Origin: Cetobacterium ceti | GTDB taxonomy: Bacteria > Fusobacteriota > Fusobacteriia > Fusobacteriales > Fusobacteriaceae | DNA length: 64,000 bases | Assembly (NCBI RefSeq): GCF_900167275.1 | Contig: NZ_FUWX01000006.1 | Location: forward strand, 1 to 64,000 | Direction of reading: 5' to 3' | Part shown: piece after piece, positions 1 to 7,647 of the stretch | Layout of the letters: each line of letters starts with the position of its first letter | Position numbering within the stretch: position 1 is the stretch's first letter | Notes under the pieces: generated by a model | What the model was told of the DNA's origin: nothing | Seen by the model: the letters and a program-made list of their open reading frames with translations, nothing else | The model's database searches: none | Program-made: the position numbers and the translations under genes

Positions 1-92
1 AGACATCTTCGAGACTAGGAGATTGATAGGTTGGGGGTGTAAGAGTAGCAATGCTTTTAGCTGACCAATACTAATATGTCGAAGTCTTAACC
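1..92 (+). rRNA. rrl: 23S ribosomal RNA, 3' end (partial)
   Basis: The first bases match the conserved end of large-subunit rRNA, including the stretch CTGACCAATACTAATATGTC at 61-80 followed by GAAGTCTTAACC. The gene begins before the window. The exact 3' end (about 92-94) is estimated from the family. A 5S gene follows about 50 bases later, as in a normal 16S-23S-5S operon. Confidence 0.95.
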
Positions 93-143
93 TTTAAATA
101 CTACTATATAGTTTCAAGTGTTCAAAATAACACAAAATATTGA

Positions 144-259
144 TTGGTAACTATGGCTACGAGGGTACACCCAGTAACATTCCGAACCTGGAAGTTAAGC
201 TCGTAAACGTCGAAAGTACTTGGGGGGCAGCCCCCTGGGAGGATAGAAAGTTGCCAATC
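144..259 (+). rRNA. rrf: 5S ribosomal RNA
   Basis: About 116 bases with the 5S hallmarks: complementary ends (TTGGTAACTA at the 5' side and GTTGCCAATC at the 3' side) and the conserved inner segment CCGAACCTGGAAGTTAAGC at 182-200. It lies just after the 23S end and is followed at once by a T-run (259-267) that probably ends the rRNA operon. Confidence 0.95.
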
Positions 260-294
260 TTTTTTTATTACTTAAATTAAGGAGACATAATTTA

Positions 295-1161
295 ATGAAA
301 AATAATATTGATAATTTTACTTCTTTTTCTCAAGAGGTTTGGCATAAACTATTAAATAAAGGTACTATGGTTGATGTAACTGTTGATTTTATATATATTG
401 TATTGAAAGTTATACTGTGTCTTTTAATATATTATTTTGGAAATAAAATTTTTAAAAAGATTTTACATATGTTTCATGAAACTAGTAATTATAAAAGTTT
501 AGATGAATCTTTAAAAAGTTTTATGTCATCAGTTTCAAATCTAGGAATTAATATAATTTTAATAACAAGTTGTTTAATAATATTAGGAGTTAAAGAGAGT
601 AGTTTAATTGCATTTCTAGGAACAATAGGAATAGGAATAGGCTTAGCTTTAAAAGACAACCTTTCAAATTTTGCAGGGGGAATAATAATACTTCTGTTTA
701 AAACATATAAAGTTGGAGATGAAGTAGAAATAGCAGATCATATGGGATATGTAAAAGCTATAGATATATTTTGTACCTCTGTAAGAACTCATAATAATGA
801 TTTAGTTTTAATTCCTAATGGAAAAATTGTAAGTGATAAAATAATAAATTATACAAAAACACCAACGAGAAGATTAAAATTTATAGTTTCTATAGGATAC
901 GATGATAATATAGATTTAGCTAGAAAGGTTTTAGAAGAGATGTTAAGTAACAATCCTCTTGTTTTAAAAGATCCTAAAGTTTATACCCATGTGGATGAAT
1001 ATGCAGATAGCTCAATAAATATAGCTTTAAAGGGATGGTGTATAAACGAAAATTATTGGACAATATATAAACAAACATTAAATGAAATAAAACCTACTTT
1101 AGATAAATATAATATAAATATTCCTTATCCACAAATGGATGTATTTATAAAAAATAAATAA
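295..1161 (+). CDS. MscS-family small-conductance mechanosensitive channel
   Basis: A 288-residue inner-membrane channel of the MscS family, which releases solutes when turgor rises suddenly. About three transmembrane segments come first (near residues 25-50, 75-100 and 105-140). The third holds the Gly/Ala-rich pore helix GTIGIGIGLALKDNLSNFAGG, followed by the beta domain with the family-typical VRTHNNDLVLIPNGKI. The C-terminal alpha/beta domain is complete and the length is normal for a minimal MscS. The start has an AAGGAGA site about 10 bases upstream. It is a single gene after the rRNA operon, closed by a hairpin terminator. The family assignment is secure; which MscS subtype is not. Confidence 0.92.
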   Translation: MKNNIDNFTSFSQEVWHKLLNKGTMVDVTVDFIYIVLKVILCLLIYYFGNKIFKKILHMFHETSNYKSLDESLKSFMSSVSNLGINIILITSCLIILGVKESSLIAFLGTIGIGIGLALKDNLSNFAGGIIILLFKTYKVGDEVEIADHMGYVKAIDIFCTSVRTHNNDLVLIPNGKIVSDKIINYTKTPTRRLKFIVSIGYDDNIDLARKVLEEMLSNNPLVLKDPKVYTHVDEYADSSINIALKGWCINENYWTIYKQTLNEIKPTLDKYNINIPYPQMDVFIKNK

Positions 1162-1164
1162 AAA

Positions 1165-1212
1165 AAAACCTCTAAGGATTATTGAAGAATAGTCCTATTA
1201 GAGGTTTTTTTA
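1165..1212. terminator. bidirectional terminator between convergent genes
   Basis: A-run, then the stem AACCTCTAA (with GGATTATT) paired with AATAGTCC and TTAGAGGTT around a short loop, then a T-run. It serves the MscS gene on the plus strand and the 96-residue gene on the minus strand. Confidence 0.9.
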
Positions 1213-1500
1213 GTATAAACTTTGCTGAACCATATTTTGTATATCTACTAATTCTACAGTTCCTTGATGTTTTAAATGTTTAGCTAAATCTTTTATTAAG
1301 ATATCTAAATGGGAAAAATATTCATCTAAGGAATTGTATGTATTTTGTTCTAAAGCTTTTAATTGTATTAATCTTTTAAGTGTGGCTTCTAAAGTACTAT
1401 AAAAACCTATATCACTCCAAAGATTATTTGAATTCATTTGCAAAATCCATTGAAGACCGTCGTTTTTAATTCTGAAAACATTGTCTATATTGATAATCAT
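1210..1500 (-). CDS. small protein of unknown function (96 aa)
   Basis: I do not firmly recognise this protein. It is soluble, without a signal peptide or membrane segment. The first half carries aromatic residues (FRIKNDGLQWILQ, W28, F33, Y34), followed by STLEATLKRLIQLKAL, and the rest looks helical. The pattern loosely recalls small phage-type DUF5405-like proteins, but that is a weak resemblance. It begins 9 bases after the stop of the membrane exporter gene with its own TAGGAGG site, so the two are very probably co-transcribed. It ends inside the shared terminator. Confidence 0.75.
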   Translation of the reverse strand: MIINIDNVFRIKNDGLQWILQMNSNNLWSDIGFYSTLEATLKRLIQLKALEQNTYNSLDEYFSHLDILIKDLAKHLKHQGTVELVDIQNMVQQSLY

Positions 1501-1509
1501 TGGTTCCTC

Positions 1510-2010
1510 CTATTTATTATTTTCTTTATCCGGTGGTAATAATGCATGAACTGTTACAGTTATAAATATACCAAATATAGTTGTCAGCACTCTATTAATA
1601 GCCCAGAAATATGGGTCTCTTCCATTCATATTTACAATTATTCCTAAATATACAATACAAGCAATGGTACAAGAACTAGGTTTATTTAAAAGTTTAATAC
1701 AACCTAAAATTACAAAGCCAATGCCGATACCTGTATAAAAAGCTTGAACAAATCTTGTAGGTTCCCCATGAATAATTAAAATGGAAAAAACTAAGCCAAT
1801 GAAACCTCCCCAAGAAGTTCCAATTGTTCTAGATATTCCAGATTTTAAACTACTTCCTGGACTACTTTGAGAACAAGAAACTGATGCAATAGCAGCATAA
1901 AAAGAATTTTCATGAAGATAGACATTTAATATTAAGACACATAAAAAGACTGAAACAGCAGTTTTGAAATTTTTATTTCCTAGATAATCACTATTAAAAG
2001 GCAAGCGCAT
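1510..2010 (-). CDS. aromatic acid exporter / FUSC-type membrane protein (short form)
   Basis: A 166-residue integral membrane protein with about five hydrophobic segments. It resembles the membrane half of the ArAE_1/FUSC family, including an SSPGSSLKSGISRTIGTSWGG stretch (residues 47-67) typical of these proteins. Full-length exporters have a long cytoplasmic domain that is missing here, so its transport role is uncertain. The start chosen is ATG at 2010, which has GGAGG eight bases upstream; an in-frame TTG at 2025 would run through that ribosome site and is rejected. The downstream 96-residue gene is in the same operon. Confidence 0.8.
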   Translation of the reverse strand: MRLPFNSDYLGNKNFKTAVSVFLCVLILNVYLHENSFYAAIASVSCSQSSPGSSLKSGISRTIGTSWGGFIGLVFSILIIHGEPTRFVQAFYTGIGIGFVILGCIKLLNKPSSCTIACIVYLGIIVNMNGRDPYFWAINRVLTTIFGIFITVTVHALLPPDKENNK

Positions 2011-2064
2011 TGATTTAACCTCCAAAATTATCTTTAAAATTATTATGTTTTACATAGATTATTA

Positions 2065-2104
2065 TACCATATTTCCTCCTTCCTTTTTAGTATGAAATAT
2101 GGTA
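2065..2104. promoter_or_regulatory. inverted repeat between divergent exporter and ECF genes
   Basis: TACCATATTTC (2065-2075) and GAAATATGGTA (2094-2104) are perfect 11-base inverted arms around an 18-base spacer, placed between two divergent operons. A TATAAT on the minus strand (2061-2066) and a TAAAAT on the plus strand (2103-2108) flank or overlap the arms. It may be an operator or an RNA hairpin; which one is not decided by sequence. Confidence 0.5.
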
Positions 2105-2116
2105 AAATATTAGCTG

Positions 2117-2143
2117 CCTCTTACTAGTGTAAGAGGTTTTTTT
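2117..2143 (+). terminator. leader terminator upstream of ECF transporter operon
   Basis: CCTCTTAC, a TAGT loop, GTAAGAGG and then seven T: a compact intrinsic terminator that ends 26 bases before the S-component start codon. No gene precedes it on this strand, so it probably acts as an attenuator of the ECF operon. Confidence 0.65.
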
Positions 2144-2169
2144 ATAAATTTTTTTATGAGGTCGATGGT

Positions 2170-2769
2170 ATGTTTAAAGTACACGAAGAAAAAGATGGAT
2201 TTAGATATTATAACCAGAAAAAAGAATTTTTTTCAACTAAAAATGTTGTTGCCATAGGAATTGGAGCAGCATTATATAGTGTTTTATCAGCTATAATGAT
2301 ACCTATAGGACCTAACACATCCTTTAGAATAGCAGTTGCATTATTGACAATATTTGGAGTAATTTTTGGACCTATGGTGGGATTCTTTGTAGGATTTGTA
2401 GGCCATGCTTTAAATGATATGATAATGTGGGGAAGCGTGTGGTTTAGTTGGGTATTTTTATCAGCAGTAATAGGATTATTTGCTGGATTTATAAATAATG
2501 ATAAAAGTTTTAATTTAGAATCAGGAAAGATTACGAAAAAGCATATATTTAAAATGTATATTTATGCTATACTAGGAATGATTTTTGCAGGATTAGCAGC
2601 ATATGTCGGAGATGTTTATTTTTATGGTGAACCTCCTAAAAAAGTTTGGATTCAAATAGCTTTAGCTACTTTTACAAACTTTATAGTAACTGCAAGTTTG
2701 GGAATACCAATTATTTTAGCAATAGGAAAAAGCAGAAGAAAACATTCAAATTTAAAGTTAGAAAATTAA
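2170..2769 (+). CDS. ECF transporter S component, UPF0397 family
   Basis: A 199-residue integral membrane substrate-binding (S) subunit of an energy-coupling-factor transporter. It matches UPF0397 proteins: FFSTKNVVAIGIGAALYSVL (residues 19-38), then IFGPMVGFFVGFVGHALNDMIMWGSVWFSW, with five to six membrane segments. Databases often label this family riboflavin-type, but the substrate is not shown by sequence and no FMN riboswitch precedes it. It is followed at 9 bases by the fused ATPase and then the T protein, so all three ECF parts are encoded together. The start has GAGGTCG about seven bases upstream. Confidence 0.88.
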   Translation: MFKVHEEKDGFRYYNQKKEFFSTKNVVAIGIGAALYSVLSAIMIPIGPNTSFRIAVALLTIFGVIFGPMVGFFVGFVGHALNDMIMWGSVWFSWVFLSAVIGLFAGFINNDKSFNLESGKITKKHIFKMYIYAILGMIFAGLAAYVGDVYFYGEPPKKVWIQIALATFTNFIVTASLGIPIILAIGKSRRKHSNLKLEN

Positions 2770-2778
2770 GGAGAAGTA

Positions 2779-4473
2779 ATGGAGAGTATAATAAAGTTTG
2801 AAAATTTTAGTTTCAAATATATGAATCAATCTCATCCAACGTTAAAAAATATAAATTTAGAAATAAAAAAAGGTGAAAAAGTTTTAATAGCAGGACCAAG
2901 TGGAAGTGGAAAATCTACTTTAGGAAACTGCTTAAATGGAATAGTTCCTTTTTCAAAAGATGGTGGATTTAAGGGGACTTTAAAAATTAAAGATATTGAA
3001 CCATACGAAAGAAGTATTTTTGAAATTAGTAATTATGTGGGAACAGTTTTACAAGATCAAGATGGACAGTTTGTAGGACTAACTGTTGGAGAAGATGTGG
3101 CATTTATTGATGAAAATAATTGTGTATCTAGGGAAAAAATCCATGAAGATGTAGATGTAGCCTTGGATTTAGTAAAGATGAAAGATATAAGAAATAAAAG
3201 TCCTCAAGAATTATCTGGTGGACAAAAGCAAAGTGTATCTTTAGCAGGTATAATGAGAAGTCCAGCTGAAATTTTATTATTTGATGAACCCTTAGCAAAT
3301 CTTGATCCTGAAAGTGGAAGACGAGCTATGAAACTTATCAGTGATATTCATGAAAAGACAGGGAAAACAATTATAATAATAGAACATAGGATAGAAGATG
3401 TTTTAGAAGAAGATTTTCATAGAGTAGTAATTATTAATGAAGGAGAAATAGTAGCAAATGATTCTCCAGAAAACTTATTTAAAAAAGATATTTTTAGAAA
3501 GAATGGATTGAGAGAACCTCTATATATTGAAGCATTAAAATATGCAGGAGTAGATATAAAAAATAGTAATATTTATCCTTTGGAAAAAAGTGTAAATGAA
3601 GAAAATAAGAATAAAGTAAAAGAATGGTGTTTGAAATATAAAGAACATTCAAAAGAAATAAAAAAAGATATTTTATCCATTGAAAATATAAGTTTTTCTT
3701 ATGATAAGAAAAAAGAGTTATTAAAAAATATAGATTTTTCTTTAAAAGAAGGAGAAATTTTAGCTCTATTAGGAAATAATGGAGCTGGGAAATCTACTCT
3801 GTCTAAAGTTATCACAGGAATAGAAAAAGAGAAAAAGGGTGATATTAAACTTTTTGGAGAAAGTCTTAAAAAAGTTGGTATTAGAAAAAGAGGAGAAACC
3901 ATAGGATATGTTATGCAAAATCCTAATCATATGATAACTCAGGAAACTTTATTAGAGGAAGTAAAATTTGGATTAAAAATTAGAGAAATTGATAATATTG
4001 ATGAGAAAGCAAAGGAAGCTTTGAGAATTTGTGGACTTTATGAATATAGAAATTGGCCTGTTACTTCTCTTAGTTATGGACAGAAAAAAAGACTTACCAT
4101 AGCAGCTATTTTAGCTCTTAATCCTAAAATTTTAATATTAGATGAACCTACGGCAGGACAAGATTTTAGACATTATAGAGAGTTTATGAACTTTATAAAA
4201 TCAGTAGCTAATAGAGGAGTTGGAATAATATTGATTACCCATGATATGCACTTAGCTTTAGAATATTGTGATAGAGCTATTGTTTTATGCCAAGGGGAAT
4301 TAATAGGAAATGAAAAACCAAGTATTATTTTATCTGATGAAGCTTTAATGAAAAAGGCAAATTTAAAAGAAACTTCATTATCAAAACTTGGAAAATGTTT
4401 AGGAATATCTCCAGAAGATGTTATGAATACTTTTATAGAGTTTGAAAGTTTTGAGGTGAAAAATAATGGCTAA
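2779..4473 (+). CDS. ECF transporter ATPase, two ABC domains fused
   Basis: A 564-residue protein with two complete ABC ATPase domains, corresponding to EcfA1 and EcfA2 in one chain. Domain 1 has Walker A GPSGSGKST (39-47), signature LSGGQ (145-149) and Walker B ILLFDEP (165-171). Domain 2 has GNNGAGKST (332-340), LSYGQ (431-435) and ILILDEP (451-457). It powers uptake through the neighbouring S and T proteins at the inner face of the cytoplasmic membrane. Its end overlaps the T-protein gene by eight bases, which suggests translational coupling. The fused form is usual next to UPF0397 proteins. Confidence 0.93.
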   Translation: MESIIKFENFSFKYMNQSHPTLKNINLEIKKGEKVLIAGPSGSGKSTLGNCLNGIVPFSKDGGFKGTLKIKDIEPYERSIFEISNYVGTVLQDQDGQFVGLTVGEDVAFIDENNCVSREKIHEDVDVALDLVKMKDIRNKSPQELSGGQKQSVSLAGIMRSPAEILLFDEPLANLDPESGRRAMKLISDIHEKTGKTIIIIEHRIEDVLEEDFHRVVIINEGEIVANDSPENLFKKDIFRKNGLREPLYIEALKYAGVDIKNSNIYPLEKSVNEENKNKVKEWCLKYKEHSKEIKKDILSIENISFSYDKKKELLKNIDFSLKEGEILALLGNNGAGKSTLSKVITGIEKEKKGDIKLFGESLKKVGIRKRGETIGYVMQNPNHMITQETLLEEVKFGLKIREIDNIDEKAKEALRICGLYEYRNWPVTSLSYGQKKRLTIAAILALNPKILILDEPTAGQDFRHYREFMNFIKSVANRGVGIILITHDMHLALEYCDRAIVLCQGELIGNEKPSIILSDEALMKKANLKETSLSKLGKCLGISPEDVMNTFIEFESFEVKNNG

Positions 4474-5296
4474 AATGGGAACTTTATATATTGAAAAAAA
4501 TTCGCCTATTCATCAACTGGATGGAAGTATAAAATTTTTAATGTTGATTATATGGACGGCTAGTGTATTTATCTTTAATGATTTTAGAGTATTTTTAGGA
4601 TTTTTTATTATAGGAATGGGCTTATTAAAAATTGCAAAAATTCCATTTAAAGAAATAAGACCTCTATTTATTTTTATACTTTTATTTACTATAATGAATT
4701 CAGTATTTCTAATTTTAGTTACTCCAGAATATGGAAGTCAACTTACAGGAACTTCAACAACAATATTTGCATTTAAAGATTATAAACTAACAGTGGAAAC
4801 TTTATGGTTTGCATTGACACTTTCTATGAAATATTTAGCTGTATTTCCAATAATGATGCTTTTTATATTTACTACTCATCCTAGTAAGTTTGCAAGTAGT
4901 TTAAATAAAATAGGAGTGTCATATAAAGTTGCTTATGCTATTAATATAGCTCTTAGATATATTCCCGATGTAAGAGATGAATTTAAAAATATTATGCATG
5001 CTCAAGAAGCTAGAGGAGTTGCCTTTAGAAAAGGAGAAGCTAGTATGTTAAAAAGATTAAGAAATTATAATACTATTTTGATTCCATTGGTATTATCATC
5101 TCTTAATAGAATAGAAGTAGTTTCTAATGCAATGAATTTAAGAGGGTTTGGAAAAAATAAAAAGAGAACTTGGTACAATGGAGAAAAATATAAAAAAATT
5201 GACTTTGTAGTTTTAGGGATAATAATTTTAGAATTATTTATTGCCCTATATTTAAAAGCAGAAATTTTTAAAGGGTTTTGGTATCCTTTTAATTAA
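4466..5296 (+). CDS. ECF transporter T component (transmembrane)
   Basis: A 276-residue CbiQ/EcfT-type membrane protein with several hydrophobic segments and the two Ala-Arg-Gly type coupling motifs expected to contact the ATPases: QEARG in HAQEARGVAFRKGE and LRG in AMNLRGFGKNKKR. It links the S protein to the fused ATPase. The gene starts inside the end of the ATPase gene behind a GAGGTG site and is the last of the operon, closed by the terminator that follows. Confidence 0.92.
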   Translation: MAKMGTLYIEKNSPIHQLDGSIKFLMLIIWTASVFIFNDFRVFLGFFIIGMGLLKIAKIPFKEIRPLFIFILLFTIMNSVFLILVTPEYGSQLTGTSTTIFAFKDYKLTVETLWFALTLSMKYLAVFPIMMLFIFTTHPSKFASSLNKIGVSYKVAYAINIALRYIPDVRDEFKNIMHAQEARGVAFRKGEASMLKRLRNYNTILIPLVLSSLNRIEVVSNAMNLRGFGKNKKRTWYNGEKYKKIDFVVLGIIILELFIALYLKAEIFKGFWYPFN

Positions 5297-5311
5297 AAAA
5301 AGAAAAAATTT

Positions 5312-5343
5312 ACCACTTATTCACTTGAATAGGTGGTTTTTTT
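5312..5343 (+). terminator. terminator of ECF operon
   Basis: ACCACTTATTCA and TGAATAGGTGGT form a 12-base stem (one G-T pair) with a tight loop, followed by a T-run. Confidence 0.88.
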
Positions 5344-5363
5344 ATTTTAAATTTGACAAAGTA

Positions 5364-5395
5364 TTGACATAGGAGTTTTATTAGAATAATATTCT
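5364..5395 (+). promoter_or_regulatory. promoter of sugar ABC transporter operon with palindrome over the -10
   Basis: TTGACA (5364-5369), a 17-base spacer and TATAAT-like TAATAT (5387-5392). A perfect palindrome, AGAATA-A-TATTCT (5383-5395), covers the -10 box and could be a repressor site. A second TTGACA lies at 5353-5358 but has a poorer -10. It lies upstream of the solute-binding lipoprotein gene, whose AAGGGGG site is at about 5411. Confidence 0.75.
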
Positions 5396-5422
5396 ATCAA
5401 GAATTTTAAAAAGGGGGCAAAT

Positions 5423-6715
5423 ATGAAAAAATCTTTTTTAGTTTTAGCAATTGCAACTTTGGGATTACTTGGTGGATGTGGAAAAAATGATGATAAGGCT
5501 GTGGCAACTGGAGAGAAAAAAGAAGTAAAAGAGATTACGCTTTCAATATGGGAAGGAACTGGAGAGGAATATTTAATGGAAATAAATAGTCTGCCAGAAG
5601 TATATAGTAAGGTAAATCCAAATGTAAAATTAAAAATAGAGAAAATACCTGGAACTGATTATGATACGGCAATGAAAATTAGAAATACGGCTCAGAAATT
5701 ACCAGATATATTTGCTGTGAGAAATAAACATATGTATACCTATAAAGATTCTGTAATTGATTTAAATGATTTGTCTGCAACAAAATTAAATATATTTGCA
5801 GAGGCATATAAAATAAATGGAAAAACAATAGGTCTTCCTATGTATGGATTTAATGAATTTGTATATTATAGAAAAAGTATATTTAAAGAATTGGGATTAG
5901 ATATTCCGCAAACTTGGGAAGAATTTTTAAATGTAGTAAAAGTATTAGGAGAAACAGGAAACTATATTCCATTGGCAATTGGTGGAAAGGACTTATGGAC
6001 AACATACCCTTACGGACAATTTTTACCTTATTTAGTTAAAGGTGGAGATGACGTATTAAATAAAATGGGAGATATGAAAAATCCTTTTGTAGAAGGAACT
6101 CCTGTTTATGAAGGATATAAAAAAACCAATGAATTATTCCAATTAAATCCAGCGGGAGATAATCCTCTAGGATATGGATGGAGCCAAGAAACTAATATGT
6201 TTTTATCTAAAAAGGCAGCTATGATGGCTGTAGGGCAATGGTATTACAAGGATTATATGAAAGAAGCTCCAGAAGAGGATAAAAAAGATTTAGGATTATT
6301 TTTAATGCCAGTTAGAGATAATAAAGATGAAAAATTTAGATATTTTGTAACAGGGGAAGTTTTTTTAGCTATACCTCAAACTGCAAAAAATAAAGAGGAA
6401 GCTAAAGAATTTTTAAATTGGTTCTTTGGTAGTGACTATTATAAGGAATATATAAATCATATGCAAGTTTTACCAGCAGTTGCAAATGTAGAGGTAAAAG
6501 ATAGTCCATTTATTGAAGTTCTAGATAAAGTTGAAAATAAAGAGGCAGTTTATCAAATCCCAGGATATGAAAAATTTACAAAGGTAAAAAATGCAACTCA
6601 TTATGATCAAAACCAACTATCTCAAGATTTATTAAGTAAAGTTAATTTTGATGACTTAATGAAAGAGTGGGGAGAAAAGTGGGAAGAGGCTTGGAATAAT
6701 TTGATCGGAGGATAA
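5423..6715 (+). CDS. carbohydrate ABC transporter, solute-binding lipoprotein
   Basis: A 430-residue family 1 (MalE/UgpB-like) extracytoplasmic binding protein. The N-terminus is a lipoprotein signal peptide with lipobox LLGGC, so Cys19 should be lipidated. The mature part begins with a Lys/Glu-rich linker and then ITLSIWEGTGEEY, the usual first strand of these proteins. It heads an operon with two sugar permeases, a sulfatase and a beta-galactosidase. The likely ligand is therefore a sulfated galactose-containing oligosaccharide; this is inferred from context only. Confidence 0.9.
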   Translation: MKKSFLVLAIATLGLLGGCGKNDDKAVATGEKKEVKEITLSIWEGTGEEYLMEINSLPEVYSKVNPNVKLKIEKIPGTDYDTAMKIRNTAQKLPDIFAVRNKHMYTYKDSVIDLNDLSATKLNIFAEAYKINGKTIGLPMYGFNEFVYYRKSIFKELGLDIPQTWEEFLNVVKVLGETGNYIPLAIGGKDLWTTYPYGQFLPYLVKGGDDVLNKMGDMKNPFVEGTPVYEGYKKTNELFQLNPAGDNPLGYGWSQETNMFLSKKAAMMAVGQWYYKDYMKEAPEEDKKDLGLFLMPVRDNKDEKFRYFVTGEVFLAIPQTAKNKEEAKEFLNWFFGSDYYKEYINHMQVLPAVANVEVKDSPFIEVLDKVENKEAVYQIPGYEKFTKVKNATHYDQNQLSQDLLSKVNFDDLMKEWGEKWEEAWNNLIGG

Positions 6716-6716
6716 C

Positions 6717-7643
6717 ATGGCAGAGGAAAGAATTCTTTTAGAAAATAGAGAGGAAAATAAATTTTTTAAATGGTTAAGAGGCCAAGGATTTCAAAAAACT
6801 TTGTTAATAAGCACGTTTTTATTTATTCCAACTCTTATGCTTTTAGGATTTATTATTTATCCAGCTTTAAAATTGGTTTATATAAGTTTTACAGATTGGA
6901 ATGGAGTTTCACCTAGTTATAACTATATAGGCTTTAATAATTTCAAGAATTTATTTACATCAAAAAGTTTATGGATGACTTTAAAGGCCAATAGTATTTA
7001 TTTCTTTTTACATCTTGTATTGATACCAGTAGAATTATATATAGCTTTCTTACTAGATAGATTTATAAGAGGGAGTGAATTTTTTAAGAGTATATTTTTT
7101 ATGCCTTATATAATAAATGGAGTTGCAGTAGCTTATATGTTTTCCTTTTTATATAGTTCAGAAGATGGGGTTTTAAATGCAATTTTAGAAGTTTTAAATA
7201 TGTCTAAGGTGGGATGGTTAAGTGATCCTAAAATTGTAAACTATGCTTTAACAGGAGTATCTCTTTGGAGATTTACAGGAATGCCAATAATATTATTTTT
7301 AGCAGGACTACAATCAATTCCTAAGGATATGCTAGAAGCAGCTACTATTGATGGAGCATCTGTATGGCAACAATTTTCAAAAATTATTATGCCCAATATG
7401 AAAACAGTAACAAGTATAGTTTTATTTTTAAATGCTAGGGGGGCTCTAATGGTTTTTGATATTCCATTTGTTATGACAAGTGGAGGACCTAGAGGGAGTA
7501 GTACAACCTTTGCTTTAAATTTAGTAAAAATAGCCTTTGAATTTGAAAATTTTGGATTGGCAGCAGCAATGGCAATTATTTTAATAATAATGATTTTATT
7601 GCTATCAAAGGTTCAAGATAAATTACTTGGAATGAAAGGATAA
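6717..7643 (+). CDS. carbohydrate ABC transporter permease (MalF type)
   Basis: A 308-residue inner-membrane permease of the MalF/UgpA type with six predicted membrane segments. The ATPase-docking EAA loop is clear: EAATIDGASVWQQFSKIIMP. It starts one base after the binding-protein stop, with GGAGG within the end of that gene. It forms the channel together with the next gene. No ATPase gene is present in this locus, so a shared ATPase (MsmK/UgpC type) must be encoded elsewhere. Confidence 0.92.
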   Translation: MAEERILLENREENKFFKWLRGQGFQKTLLISTFLFIPTLMLLGFIIYPALKLVYISFTDWNGVSPSYNYIGFNNFKNLFTSKSLWMTLKANSIYFFLHLVLIPVELYIAFLLDRFIRGSEFFKSIFFMPYIINGVAVAYMFSFLYSSEDGVLNAILEVLNMSKVGWLSDPKIVNYALTGVSLWRFTGMPIILFLAGLQSIPKDMLEAATIDGASVWQQFSKIIMPNMKTVTSIVLFLNARGALMVFDIPFVMTSGGPRGSSTTFALNLVKIAFEFENFGLAAAMAIILIIMILLLSKVQDKLLGMKG

Positions 7644-7647
7644 TAAA

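Noticed and set aside
2105-2169. FMN, thiamine or preQ1 riboswitch upstream of the ECF operon
   Set aside because: None of the conserved aptamer sequences is visible and the space before the terminator hairpin is too short for the larger classes.
5353-5381. Second importer promoter using TTGACA at 5353-5358
   Set aside because: The hexamer at proper spacing (TTTATT) is a poor -10 compared with TAATAT for the next TTGACA.
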